From positions 1,116,001 through 1,180,000 of the forward strand of contig JAZGUH010000331.1 of assembly GCA_037893225.1 (NCBI GenBank): 64,000 nucleotides of DNA. The letters run 5' to 3'. The notes under the pieces were generated by a model that made no database searches, was not told the DNA's origin, and saw nothing but the letters and a program-made list of their open reading frames with translations. Below, piece by piece: positions 55,024-64,000 of this stretch. A program made the translations under genes and the position numbers. Numbering within the stretch: position 1 is the stretch's first letter; every line of letters begins with the position of its first letter. The DNA comes from Hippasteria phrygiana (lineage: Eukaryota > Echinodermata > Asteroidea > Valvatida > Goniasteridae).

Positions 55024-55375
55024 CCAGTTCGCGCGGAGGACGAGTTAACACGCACTGGCTGTTTTTATACACAGGCACGGCTGACGGGTTAAAACGTCAA
55101 GCTTGCCTCGACTCACCTCCAGGTGACGTCTCAACATGCTAATCCCTCATTTGTTTTGTACACACACACAACCGTGTGTTAAACTTAAACTTGGCCGCTG
55201 TACACGGCCTGTTATTCTACAATTTACGCTCCAGTGGGCACACCGGAGTATTGAAAAATATAAGGTTTCGGCAAGAAATATCAGCATTTGTGGCGTGTGG
55301 CTGTATATCTGAAGTTGGCTGCTATATTTAGATTTTTTTGAAAACCGAAATTTTCGGCAAAAGGGCGCGAACTGG
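55024..55375. mobile_element. 352-bp TTAA-flanked MITE, family H
   Basis: Ends CCAGTTCGCGCGG and, complemented, CCAGTTCGCGCCC, with TTAA on both sides (55020-55023 and 55376-55379). A second TTAA-targeting, piggyBac-like family, unrelated in sequence to family A. No ORF. Confidence 0.8.
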
Positions 55376-55379
55376 TTAA

Positions 55380-55880
55380 ATAAGTCAACACAGCACTTAG
55401 GAAATAGTTGCAAAAATTAGAGTAATCAAGCTTAAGTAACCAAGTCCTCGACGTACAGACCCAAAGCTTTAGGCCGCTAAACTTTTATCGGTTGTAGAAA
55501 AAGGAGAGGTCAAGAGAAATGGCTGTGTTTTCTCCTGCTGCTGGTCTGCTTCTCAAGCATGGTCTTGCTCAATTAATGTAATGTTCACTCCTATGTGGAA
55601 GTCAGGGCGAGCTAATGAAAAATGTACTTATCTCGTGGGGAACCACTCCAATAAACAGCCGGGCAAGATAAAAACATCTAAGTATACTTAACAGTCCACA
55701 TTACATCTTTCTCCATCTTCCATTTCATCCATGACTTTCAAGCAACCCGCCAATAAGTTGGTTATCCACAATTTTTGCATTTACGCACAATGCAGGGCTT
55801 TTTGTGGAAAGACTTTTCACCTTTTCTACAATGTCAAGTTCATGGCATGATATTTATCTGTGATTCTCACATTGGGTAGA
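55380..55880. other. Non-coding DNA, nothing assigned
   Basis: May include the outer part of the 5' LTR; no independent evidence. Confidence 0.3.
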
Positions 55881-56150
55881 TTATGAACCAAGGCTTATAG
55901 GTTCAGTGTTAGTGCAGTACTCGCACAGGCACTTAGTGAGTTTAGTATGCTTTTGAGTGAGAACATTACTTGGCCTCAACATCGAACATTTTCGAAAGCT
56001 CATTGTTGTTGAAGGATTCTCTTGTTTCCACTTGTGGTATGCAGAGGAGAGGCTAGATTGGATGACATATTTTGGCAGCAACTTTGTTGTCACATCTTTC
56101 TTGTTGGGCAAGTAAGAACTCTCATCAGGCCAGACATACATGTATACTGT
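55881..56150 (-). pseudogene. N-terminal part of the transposase-like gene (unnamed family)
   Basis: YVWPDESSYLPNKKDVTTKL, then SLSSAYHKWKQENPSTTMSF, RKCSMLRPSNVL and KCLCEYCTN follow an acceptor-like CTTACAG (56150). In the invertebrate protein family I recall, a segment with KKD..TR......S...R..RP..V......CLC..H precedes the MDxAxNY/QSAHW part. Here that later part lies 10.8 kb away on the same strand (45110-44413). The block between consists of two LTR elements and a LINE. Confidence 0.5.
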
Positions 56151-56177
56151 AAGTCCTTTAGCTTTTGTTCAGTGTGA

Positions 56178-56560
56178 ATGAGGTTACATCACTTCTCCTT
56201 TTTTCCGTCCCACAGTGGCGTGTGCATCGTGGGCTTCTGCTCGCTATGTTGGTGGTTGGGTGGGTGGGTAGGTGGTTGTGTGGGTAGGTGGGTGTTGGGT
56301 GGACAGTTTAATACTCGGCCGATTCTATCTGGGTGTATTACTGTTTCCATGCCACGCGTGTATCACGGCTTTGCAAGTGAGTTGGGAATAGCTGTTTTGG
56401 TAACACTGATGAGCATGTGTCTAATCTGCATATTAGACCACACCCCATTGCATTGCAAAATTCGCGGTTGTACGGTTCATGGACCGAGTGAAGTTTTATC
56501 GCATAAACCCGCCGTGGACTTGTTTTATTAAATGGGCAGTGGCTAAGTAAAGAGTACATT
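56178..56560 (+). repeat. Dispersed repeat, family D copy 2
   Basis: CCATGCCACGCGTGTATCAC, GTAACACTGATGAGCATGTG and TCTGCATATTAGACCACACC correspond to 19083-19210. A GGTGGGTGG-rich stretch precedes it (56250-56300). Confidence 0.6.
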
Positions 56561-57200
56561 TGTAATTGAGCAGGGTTTTGTACCGAAAGCCCATGTTCTT
56601 GCTGATGCTGTGTACAGTGTCATTCTGGAAATTTTTGACTCAAAATTCCAGAGGAAGAATGTGTTTTTGCAGTTCGTGTGCTTCTTCTTGTCCCACTGGG
56701 TCTGCCGTAAGCATTTGAAAGTCATTGTGTGTGTAGCCTGTTGCTTGGTCTGTGCTGCTGGTTTTGGATTTTTAGTTTCATCTTTCTTTTCCGTTCCTCT
56801 CGCTTCTTTTGCAACTGTTACTCCAACATCTTAAAAAAATCAGCAAGTTTTACAGTGACCAAATTTCTGGGAAATCCCTAAACAGACTGCAACAAAAACG
56901 CATTTACTTCCCCCATCTCGCTTTTAAAAACATTGTTGTATTATAGGCTTATGTTTTCTCGCTGTCCAAAAAGTTCCATGCACGGGCTGGCCTTCACAAA
57001 TGGCATTGGTTCACACCAAAATGTTTTTTACTCACTGTAGTTGGTGATTTTTTATTTAATGACAGTCGATACTCTCATCAGAACCTGGATCAGTGTGGTA
57101 GCCTGTTTCTCCATCAGCTTGGCAGTGTCTTCCAGTTGCAGTTTGGTGTCTCGGTCCATCATTTCCTGTTCATATGTGTGGTGGTCTTCACGTCAGTGGC
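56561..57200 (-). other. Possibly decayed coding DNA, minus strand
   Basis: At 57185-57060 a minus frame reads TYEQEMMDRDTKLQLEDTAK then LMEKQATTLIQVLMRVSTV before a stop. At about 56830-56720 another is Lys/Gln-rich (KKREERKRKMKLKIQNQQ). Both look like coiled-coil sequence and could be exons upstream of 56150, but no splice frame could be verified. Confidence 0.25.
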
Positions 57201-57215
57201 AGCGGAACACTTTCG

Positions 57216-57305
57216 AAAGTGGGGGGGGGGGGGGGGGGGAAGCAGCGCCGGTGCTATGTTTTTCTTTATGCGGAACTGCCAAAAGTGGGGGGGGGGGGGG
57301 CCAAT
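57216..57305 (+). repeat. Two long G runs with AAAGTGGGG flanks
   Basis: GGGGG runs at 57221 and 57287, both preceded by AAAGTGGGG; low-complexity, responsible for Gly- and Pro-rich spurious frames. Confidence 0.7.
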
Positions 57306-58004
57306 TGCCCAAAGTGGAAAAAGTGGGGGCCAATGCCCCAAACCCCCCTGTTCCGCCACCAGTGCTTCACATGATTTTGGGTCAAGTGATTTTGCACGCA
57401 GGACAAAAATTAAGACCTAGTGTTACTTTATCAATTCCCATCAAAAGCAAGGTTAGGTCTCTCACGGTTGATTTTAACCGAGTTTCAAAGATATTAATGT
57501 TTAATGGCCTGTAATTTAATACACGAAATGATGACGTCATCATGACACCGTTACATTTTTGGACATAGGGTGTGCATGTATGTGTCAGTTGTGAACTTGA
57601 TATGAGTTTGCATGTAATCAAACAAGTCTCAAGAAAAAAGTTCTAGAAAAAAATAAAAAAATAATAATTATAAGTAGAAAAACAAGATGCTCAAAGCATG
57701 CCCACAATGCCTGGTCAAGCTGCATGACTTTCTGGTAAACAATTTATGACGGTTAAGTCAGGGGTGCAACTACTATACAAAGTAAACTTTATACAGTAAA
57801 AAGTTTCAGGAAAAATCTAGCACTACTACACAGGAATTGCTCTGTCATGGAATGCGACCTACACATGCGACACATTGCATTACATGCTGATACATCCATT
57901 GGTCTTTGTGGTGTGTATTTGATTTGTAAGACGATGATGTGGCTCAAATGCACTGGAAGCTTGATGGCATCTAACTAACATAAAATATTTTTTTTAAAGT
58001 GAAC
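57306..58004. other. Non-coding DNA, nothing assigned
   Basis: No exon, RNA or repeat pair supported. Confidence 0.3.
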
Positions 58005-58245
58005 AAAGAAACTGGCAGGAGCGGGATTCGAACCTGCGACCTCCGAAATACCGTACTGGCGCTCTACCAACTGAGCCATCTTGCCCTATGTTGGCGGTCT
58101 CCCAAATTGTCAATGTCTTTGTTCGGTTGGGCGCTAGTCAGAAGTCATAAACCCAGAATGCCGTATAGCCATGGGATCACACCCCATTTTACGATACAAC
58201 CTGGGAAGCGACATTGTGGGGATCACTCAATTTGGATACGACTTT
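58005..58245 (-). mobile_element. tRNA-like repeat, family T copy 1
   Basis: Reverse complement contains GGGCAAGATGGCTCAGTTGG (A box) and GGTTCGAATCCCGCTCCTGC (B box). A 5' extension includes ATTCTGGGTTTATGACTTCT (complement of 58144-58163). Together with copy 2 it forms a large inverted pair. Confidence 0.75.
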
Positions 58246-58260
58246 TTAACTTATAATTCG

Positions 58261-58517
58261 TCAAACAATCCACAAGGGAAACTGACTAGGTCCATTTGAA
58301 TACATTCTGGGTTTATGACTTCTGACTAGTGCCCACCCGAACAAAGACATTGACAATTTGGGAGACTGCCAACATAGGGCAAGATAGCTCAGTTGGTAGA
58401 GCGCCGGTACGGTAACCTAGAGGTCGCATGTTTGAATCCCGCTCCTGCCAGTTTCTTTGTTCACTTTGAAAAACTGTATTCAAATTTACCTAGTCAGTTT
58501 CTTGTGGATTGTTTGAC
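58261..58517 (+). mobile_element. tRNA-like repeat inside a TIR element, family T copy 2
   Basis: Left GTCAAACAATCCACAAG plus AAACTGACTAGGT and TTTGAATAC; the right end is the complement of the same words, so arms of about 45 bp enclose a tRNA-like unit at 58378-58450 (GGCAAGATAGCTCAGTTGGT..CTCCTGCCA). The tRNA-like part keeps D-arm and T-loop consensus but has mismatched T and anticodon stems. Not a functional tRNA. Confidence 0.8.
58378..58450 (+). pseudogene. tRNA-like sequence
   Basis: 73-base cloverleaf-like unit: 7-bp acceptor stem with one mismatch, D-arm GCTCAGTTGGTAGAGC intact, T loop TTTGAAT. Anticodon arm degraded here. In the copy at 62536-62610 the loop would carry GGT (Thr), suggesting descent from tRNA-Thr; this is weak inference. 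Confidence 0.6.
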
Positions 58518-59144
58518 TTAACATAAAAGATGTTGCAATCTTTTTACAAATGTGGCACTTGACCGTTCTAGACCATCGAAAGTACAATGTTTAGGACTTG
58601 ATAAAGCCATGATATATGTGTATAATACACAGCTCATAGTCAATGTAATAAGAACAAATTGACAGTTCATATACATGTACATGTAACTAATGACGTAGAC
58701 CTGACAAGGAAGCAAGTTGTTTTATTTCACCATAGCGTTTAGCACAAAATTCATTTTCAAACTTGGTGCTACACTAGTTTCTTGTACAGCTTCTGCGAAG
58801 ACATTTATGTGATTGTGTGCTTCTAAGTTGCCGTTATTATATCTTTTAATGTAAGGCCAAAAAAAAAATTGTTTGGTTGTCCCATGGAGGAAGGATCCTC
58901 GACCGCCCACCCCTATTTTGTTTTCAATTTTTTTTTTTTTAAATTTTATCACAAAACTCGAATTGATTTCGCTGGTTGATTCGTTCCAATCTCGTTTCCA
59001 TCTTTATTTTGTTATTTGTAATGCACAAATACGACCCTACCTAGTTTGAAAGTTCATATTCTAGTATCAGTGTGTGACTTCACACAATAAATATCTCGAT
59101 GGAAATACACGCGGTACAGAAATACACAAATGCAGCGTGGCCAG
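58518..59144. other. Non-coding DNA, one CATGGAGGAA half-site
   Basis: CATGGAGGAAGGATCC at 58883; A/T runs around 58860 and 58930. No gene recognised. Confidence 0.35.
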
Positions 59145-59330
59145 CCACTCATCAAATTTCAAATTCCCAAGATTCATCCAGTAAAATTCCCAAGAATTCC
59201 CAAGGCGATGGGAAAACACTGTGCAAAGAGCATCGGAAGCACTTTGCGCATGTGCAATCCATATTTTTCCCACAAATTCCCAAGATCTTGGGAAAAATCC
59301 CAAGGAGTGGCCACAGTGCACACATGTATA
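59145..59330 (+). repeat. Family R repeat, intact copy
   Basis: CACTCATCAAATTTCAAATT, CCCAAGATTCATCCAG, GGGAAAACACTGTGCAAAGA, GCACTTTGCGCATGTGCAAT and TCCCAAGGAGTGGCCAC in one piece. Both halves of the split copy at 2726-2806 and 7698-7805 align to it. Confidence 0.8.
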
Positions 59331-59496
59331 ACGCACCAGGCTAAAATGTTATGAAAATCACATTTTGAGAAATAAACTTATGAAAAAATAAAATCTCAAA
59401 ATTTGTCTAATTATATTCATTAATCACTATATATTTTAATATTTAGTTTGGAATATTTTTGTTGTATATTTACACAAACGATTAAATAATAAATAT

Positions 59497-59781
59497 TCAA
59501 ACAAAAAAATGCATCAACCGAACGTGTATATGCGCGCACAGGGGAAGCCAAGATGGCGTCTTTAATACACGCTCAGCATTCATTGCAAACTGGGTGTAAA
59601 AGTCTTGTTTAATTGTATGTGCAGTGTGGCTACCACATCGAAACTTCGTGAGGTTTTTTGGTCGAATGTTGAGCCAGCTCAAATACAGCTGAAACACACA
59701 AAGGTCGTGTCCACCAAAAAGTGGTCCATAGAGTGACATTGAGCCCCAGGAGATAGTGTCAGCACTGGCAGCCTTAGCCAT
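59497..59781 (-). CDS. Unknown ORF, possible first exon of a host gene
   Basis: 94 codons from an ATG in good context (AACATGGCT): MAKAASADTISWGSMSLYGP, then GGHDLCVFQLYLSWLNIRP. Upstream on the minus strand the DNA turns GC- and CpG-rich (GATGGCCGCCGCGGTCC), as in a promoter-proximal region. I do not recognise the protein. A splice donor inside the frame is possible, and no downstream exon was found. Confidence 0.35.
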   Translation of the reverse strand: MAKAASADTISWGSMSLYGPLFGGHDLCVFQLYLSWLNIRPKNLTKFRCGSHTAHTIKQDFYTQFAMNAERVLKTPSWLPLCAHIHVRLMHFFV

Positions 59782-59849
59782 GTTAGCCTAGGGCTACGGT
59801 ATGTGTTGTTCGGATGGAGTGAAGGACCGCGGCGGCCATCGCTGAAGAG

Positions 59850-61359
59850 GCAGCCGTATTACGTATATTAAACTGTTCATCGGCCTAACAACATTTGTGT
59901 GTTTGTTTTACTTTGTGTATGGTTTAAAGCTGGACTTCCGGGAATTGTAAAAAAAATTGTTCGCACATCCGTCCCCCCCCCCACTGGCGAAGGGGTGTGA
60001 AGGACAACCAAACAATTTATTTTGTTTGGTCCTAATTGTACTATGTTTTTTTTTTAGCTCTGCTCTTTATAAATTTTAATTTGATTGTTTTATTTATTGT
60101 ATATAATTTAATGCAGGGCTCCAATGGAAATTTAACTGTTTGAATTAACCCTGGATAAATATAGCAATAATAATCTTTAAAAATCACACTTGGTGGATTA
60201 TTTGCACATGTTCTACGTGTGGTGTTGAGACCGGTACCCGTAAGGATTTTTTGAGGCACACAAAGGGTATTTATTCTACTTAAACTTGGATGAGGCATTT
60301 CAAATTAGTGTGAGTAATAGTCATATGAATGACCGATGAACTGTTCTGTCATTTACCTTCCTGGAATAATTAACAAGGTTCTTTTTAATTAACCAGTTAG
60401 TGTAATACACCATACAAGAAAATTGTAGTTCTAATTGTCTTTTCTGTATATACTGTCACTGATTGTCTCACAAGACAACAGCATAATGAAGAAAAATCTT
60501 GTATTTGTTGAATTTTAATGTATACCGAGGTCAAACCTATAATGAATTTTTAACTGCATAGTTGGAACATCTGCTTCTTAATTTCATATTTGTAATTGGG
60601 ATCAAACTGATAATCAGTATGAGACGGGCTTGTATGTTAACCACATTGCTTTGTACTTCAATTAGTACCTTTTAAATATTCAAGGTATACACAAGAACTG
60701 CAAGTTTGAGCTCAATAGCTCAATACTTAACATAACAATGGGCAAAAGGGTTCAGACTTCCATTGCCTTGAAAATGGTACGTAAAAACTTACTTGGGACA
60801 GTTTGGTGTAAAACATGAGCGCGTCCAGACAAAAGATGATCGAGTCGGATGAAGGGACATTGTACTTGTGAAAACATGAAGCAAACACGATTAAACTTAC
60901 GTAAGCATTAACAAAGCATGATTTAATTTTTTTTAAATATGAACAAAACATGATTTCTTTCAACTGGATGATGCTGCTTCAACTGGAAGTTTGTCGCCTT
61001 GCAATGTTCTCCTCAGTTCATGCTGTACATAATCTCTCTGATTGGCCCTTGTTCCAATTTAGGCTTGTGCCATGGTCCTGATATTATTCAAGTTTGGCAA
61101 AATTGTTTTCTTGGGTGGAGGATCCCTCTCGGGGAAGACTTTTCTAAACTCATCCCAAGCAGCTTCTTCTTGTCTCTTGAAATTTCTTCACCAAAAAACT
61201 TGTTACTTTAGTTGTTTGTTGAACCATCCTGAAGACTTGAATTTTCTAGACTGTCCTTTCTGAATCCACTGGACTCTCACTGAAGGAAACACTGAATAAT
61301 GTAACACAATAACTTAATTCACAACTCAGCCTAACTGTCAGGATGCACGGGCCAAGCTG
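59850..61359. other. AT-rich non-coding DNA, nothing assigned
   Basis: No exon with convincing splice sites and no repeat pair seen; minus frames at 60041-60298 and 60727-60963 lack any recognisable domain. Confidence 0.3.
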
Positions 61360-61364
61360 ACAAT

Positions 61365-61520
61365 TGGTAATTTGTGGAAGCGCCGTGGTTTGGAGCATTG
61401 AATTCGTGGTCTGCGGGTAATTCTGCAAGTTGTGGTTCGTGCCCAGTCCTGGGCTATGGCACTTCTATGCTTAATATGGGTAGATTATTAATGCCTTGCA
61501 GTGGAATAGTTACCCATCCC
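61365..61520 (+). repeat. Weak tRNA-like SINE relic
   Basis: CGTGGTTTGGAGCATTGAAT and TGGTTCGTGCCCAGTCCTGG resemble A and B boxes at the right spacing. Strongly diverged, no second copy in the window. Confidence 0.3.
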
Positions 61521-61769
61521 GACCCTATTCATACTGTGAAGAGATCAGATTATATTGTCTTGTTTCAGTGTGAGGGGCTGGTTCTTCCACATGTTCTTCT
61601 GTAGCCCACACCCGGAGTGGCCCTTGGCCTTGTGATGGGTGACTTGCATATACAAAATTGATTTTACAAGCTGTCCAAAGAAGGTTTTTACATACCATTT
61701 TCACAACAACAGAAGTCGGTAATACATGGCTAGAGAAATGCATCCTAGATATCAGTGGAAAGCTTACAT

Positions 61770-61794
61770 CATGGAGGTAGTTCCTACCTCCATG
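61770..61794. repeat. CATGGAGG palindrome, site 3 (best)
   Basis: CATGGAGGTAG and CTACCTCCATG are perfect 11-bp arms around TTC. Confidence 0.8.
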
Positions 61795-62151
61795 CTTACA
61801 TGTATTACCCCTAGTTTATGAAACCTTAATAATGATCATTATGTTCAAAGGTTTCCTTTGTTTGTGGGTTACCTTTTTCAGGACACCCTGTGTACAACCA
61901 CCATGGGGCAAATTTTTTATTTTTCACCTTTAAAAACTTCAGTCACTGATTCAATGTTTGTTTACCTTAAATCATGTTTTTCCATGGTCATCCATATACA
62001 TGTATAAATAAAGCGTACTGAGAAGTAAAACAATTGTCATGTCTACATTGTACATACACAGATAAAAACATCAGTGTACTGGGAATAAATTGTTGCTGTT
62101 TGTAAAGAGTGGTCCACCATGAATGTCAGGACCATTAAGTGGTACATGGGT

Positions 62152-62420
62152 TATTCCATACATTTGGGGTCCAAAAGTGTGACATTTTTTGGGTGTCCCC
62201 TGTTACAGCTGATAACCTGTGTAATTTCCATCAAGTATCCTTAAAATTTACTGCACACTATTTTGTACTTGTTCGGTAGGTACTTTGCTTTACACAATTA
62301 CTCTTGGAGATAGAAGGCATTAAAGAATGTCAGGAATTGCAAAATCTTATACATGTCACTATGTAATAGGGACACCAAAATTGTCACACTTTTCACGGTT
62401 AGATATGCACCCAATACCCA
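62152..62420. mobile_element. MITE family E, copy 2
   Basis: ATTTGGGGTCCAAAAGTGTG, GGTACTTTGCTTTACACAA, TAGAAGGCATTAAAGAATGT and GACACCAAAATTG align with the copy in UNC93A intron 1, with an extra 90 bp in the middle. The right terminus is decayed. Confidence 0.75.
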
Positions 62421-62484
62421 AAAGCTTATTATGTAAATTGTGACTTGTTATTGTTTTAATCGACTAAAGCTTAGAAAAGGGAAA

Positions 62485-62735
62485 AGGAAACTGACTAGGT
62501 AAATCTGAATACATTTTCAAAGTGAACAAAGAAACTGGCAGGAGCGGGATTCGAACCTGCGACCTCCGGGGTACCAAACCGGCGCTCTACCAACTGAGCT
62601 ATCTTGCCCTATCTTGGCGGTCTCTCAAATTGTCAGTACCTTTGTTCGGGTGGGCGCTAGTCAGAAGTCATAAACCCAGAATGCCGTATAGCCAGGGATC
62701 ACACCCAATTTTACGATACAACCTGAAGAACAGTT
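62485..62735 (-). mobile_element. tRNA-like repeat, family T copy 3
   Basis: The left edge GGAAACTGACTAGGTAAATC is the family arm. The tRNA-like unit (62536-62610, complement) has intact A and B boxes. It continues with the shared TAGTCAGAAGTCATAAACCC and AGAATGCCGTATAGCC block, ending ACGATACAACCTG. Confidence 0.75.
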
Positions 62736-63999
62736 GATTATGTGGCTCTTGGGAAGAAATTCAACTTTCTGTCTTGATAATTTGTATGAATTTTAAGTCT
62801 TAGTCTTTACATAGGGCTTGAAAAACTCTCTAAAAATTTATCTAAATTTTCTAAAATATATACCACATACATATAAAAGCCCAGTACTTCCTAGAGGTAA
62901 AAAATGAAGTACAGTTCAGAATGAAGAGTACATGATCATTTCAGTGAAACAGCCTTCAAACAATCCCCAAACAGCTATGACTTTGTCCATGAATTAATGT
63001 TTGTTTTCTTAATGTTGAACAAGATGCACTGTACAGTCGAAGGCTACCAGGAAAAGTAGAAGATATACTTATGACGTGGGAAATGTGGAAGACTTGTAGT
63101 TTTCATAAATATTACTGGCATATAAAATATTACAGTACCTGTAACCTCTCACTCAAGAAGTTCTTTGTCTGATATGTTGGCAGCTGCGAGGCAATGGTAT
63201 TTATTCCCCACTAAGAAAATAAAATTGTGGCTTTTTAAAGTGAAAATTTTGTCTTTTCACAGAAATAATGTATTTTGATTGAGGCATTTCATCAATATGC
63301 TTTTCCCTACAGTGGAAAAGACCTGTGCCTGTGCCTGTGCCTGTGCCTTTTTGTAGTTGAGTTTTCATTATTATGTGAAAATATTTTGTTAACCATTTAA
63401 CTAAAGTTTGCTACTGTGAGACGCAATCTAAGAAAAGAATGCAATTTTGGTCATTTAGCAAAACTAGGGGTGCATGTGAACTTGCCATCTTGAATTTTGT
63501 AGAAATGCAGAAGTGTATTTTTGTATAAAAATTTCATTAACGGATTATTATTGCATTTTAATAATATATTCGATTGTACTAGTAAGAATGCAGTTCATAA
63601 AGGTGGAATTAATTGCGTATTTTTTACACTTCCTATCAAATTATACTGCTTTAACTTGGCTTACAAGTTTTGTAAAACTCATGGGTTCAATTCGTACAGT
63701 TCAGCCAAAATTGAAATTAAAAACGGAACTGACTTAATCAAACACGCATTTGTTTCAGTGTGATGTCTTTCACCTTTGAGATGCTTGTTTTGTTTTCCTA
63801 TTAAAGAATACACAAGGTATAAAAGACTACGTTTATGCTGCAAGTATCAATCAGATTTTTTCCAGGTTTTTGAATTGTTTTGAATGGCTTCAAATGGCTG
63901 ATCAACAAGCCAACCGAGCATACATGTATCGATGAATCAATCAATTAATTTATACTCAGTTAATTCATCAATTGACTTCTAAACCAACTTGTTGACTAA
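62736..63999. other. AT-rich non-coding DNA
   Basis: No exon recognised. A CTGTGC hexamer is repeated four times at about 63323-63350 (microsatellite). Confidence 0.35.
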
Positions 64000-64000
64000 C

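Noticed and set aside
57041..57514. 157-codon plus frame with a Gly run
   Set aside because: Created by G homopolymers; no domain.
58013..58087. Possible functional tRNA gene (minus)
   Set aside because: T- and anticodon-stem mismatches and shared flanks with two other copies show it is part of a repeat.
1..64000. CRISPR arrays, bacterial operons, rRNA genes
   Set aside because: No evenly spaced direct repeats with unique spacers, no ribosome-binding-site-led gene clusters, no rRNA-like sequence; gene structure is eukaryotic.

Overview
The window looks like nuclear DNA of a marine deuterostome invertebrate, most plausibly an echinoderm (starfish-like). The organism call is an inference. It rests on spliced genes with GT-AG introns, very frequent ACATGTACATGTA-type words, tRNA-headed SINEs with a Deu-like core, and BEL/Pao, DIRS, Ty3/Gypsy, CR1/L2-like, hAT-like and TTAA-targeting elements side by side. 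Nothing prokaryotic was seen. There is no CRISPR array, rRNA gene or functional tRNA gene.

Only one ordinary host gene is well supported: an UNC93A-like multipass membrane protein on the + strand, in three coding exons (28098-29084, 35717-35993, 37204-37418; 492 codons plus stop). The splice phases agree, and the introns are full of MITEs and SINEs. A few small minus-strand ORFs (1856-1978, 59497-59781) might be first exons of unknown genes.

Most of the rest is mobile DNA. 0-10 kb: a LINE fragment, a Deu-type SINE, and a layered nest (about 2.4-8.9 kb) in which a degenerate Ty3/Gypsy pol lies inside an older split repeat and several MITEs with clean target duplications are stacked. 10-15 kb: a 4.8 kb TIR element (10175-14962) carrying two convergent spliced genes, a THAP-domain protein (+) and a SAP/SWIM-domain protein (-). 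Their last exons overlap antisense. This is the most unusual object in the window. 15-21 kb: several hAT-like and other TIR elements and a diverged tandem array. 21.2-25 kb: a DIRS-like tyrosine-recombinase retroelement that has lost its RT core. 26-38 kb: the UNC93A-like gene with intronic MITEs. 38.5-42.1 kb: gag remains of a Ty3-like element and a BEL/Pao fragment. 43.1-44.2 kb: a non-autonomous hAT with a perfect 8-bp duplication. 44.4-56.1 kb: a transposase-like gene of an unnamed family, apparently split by a second BEL/Pao element (holding a nearly full CR1/L2-like LINE) and by an LTR element keeping only gag-protease. 56-64 kb: tRNA-like sequences inside TIR elements, more MITE copies and low-complexity DNA.

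The genes do not form a common pathway. The informative content is the order of insertions, several short families present in more than one copy, and the two-gene THAP/SAP-SWIM element. All domain calls come from reading the translations; no database search was run.
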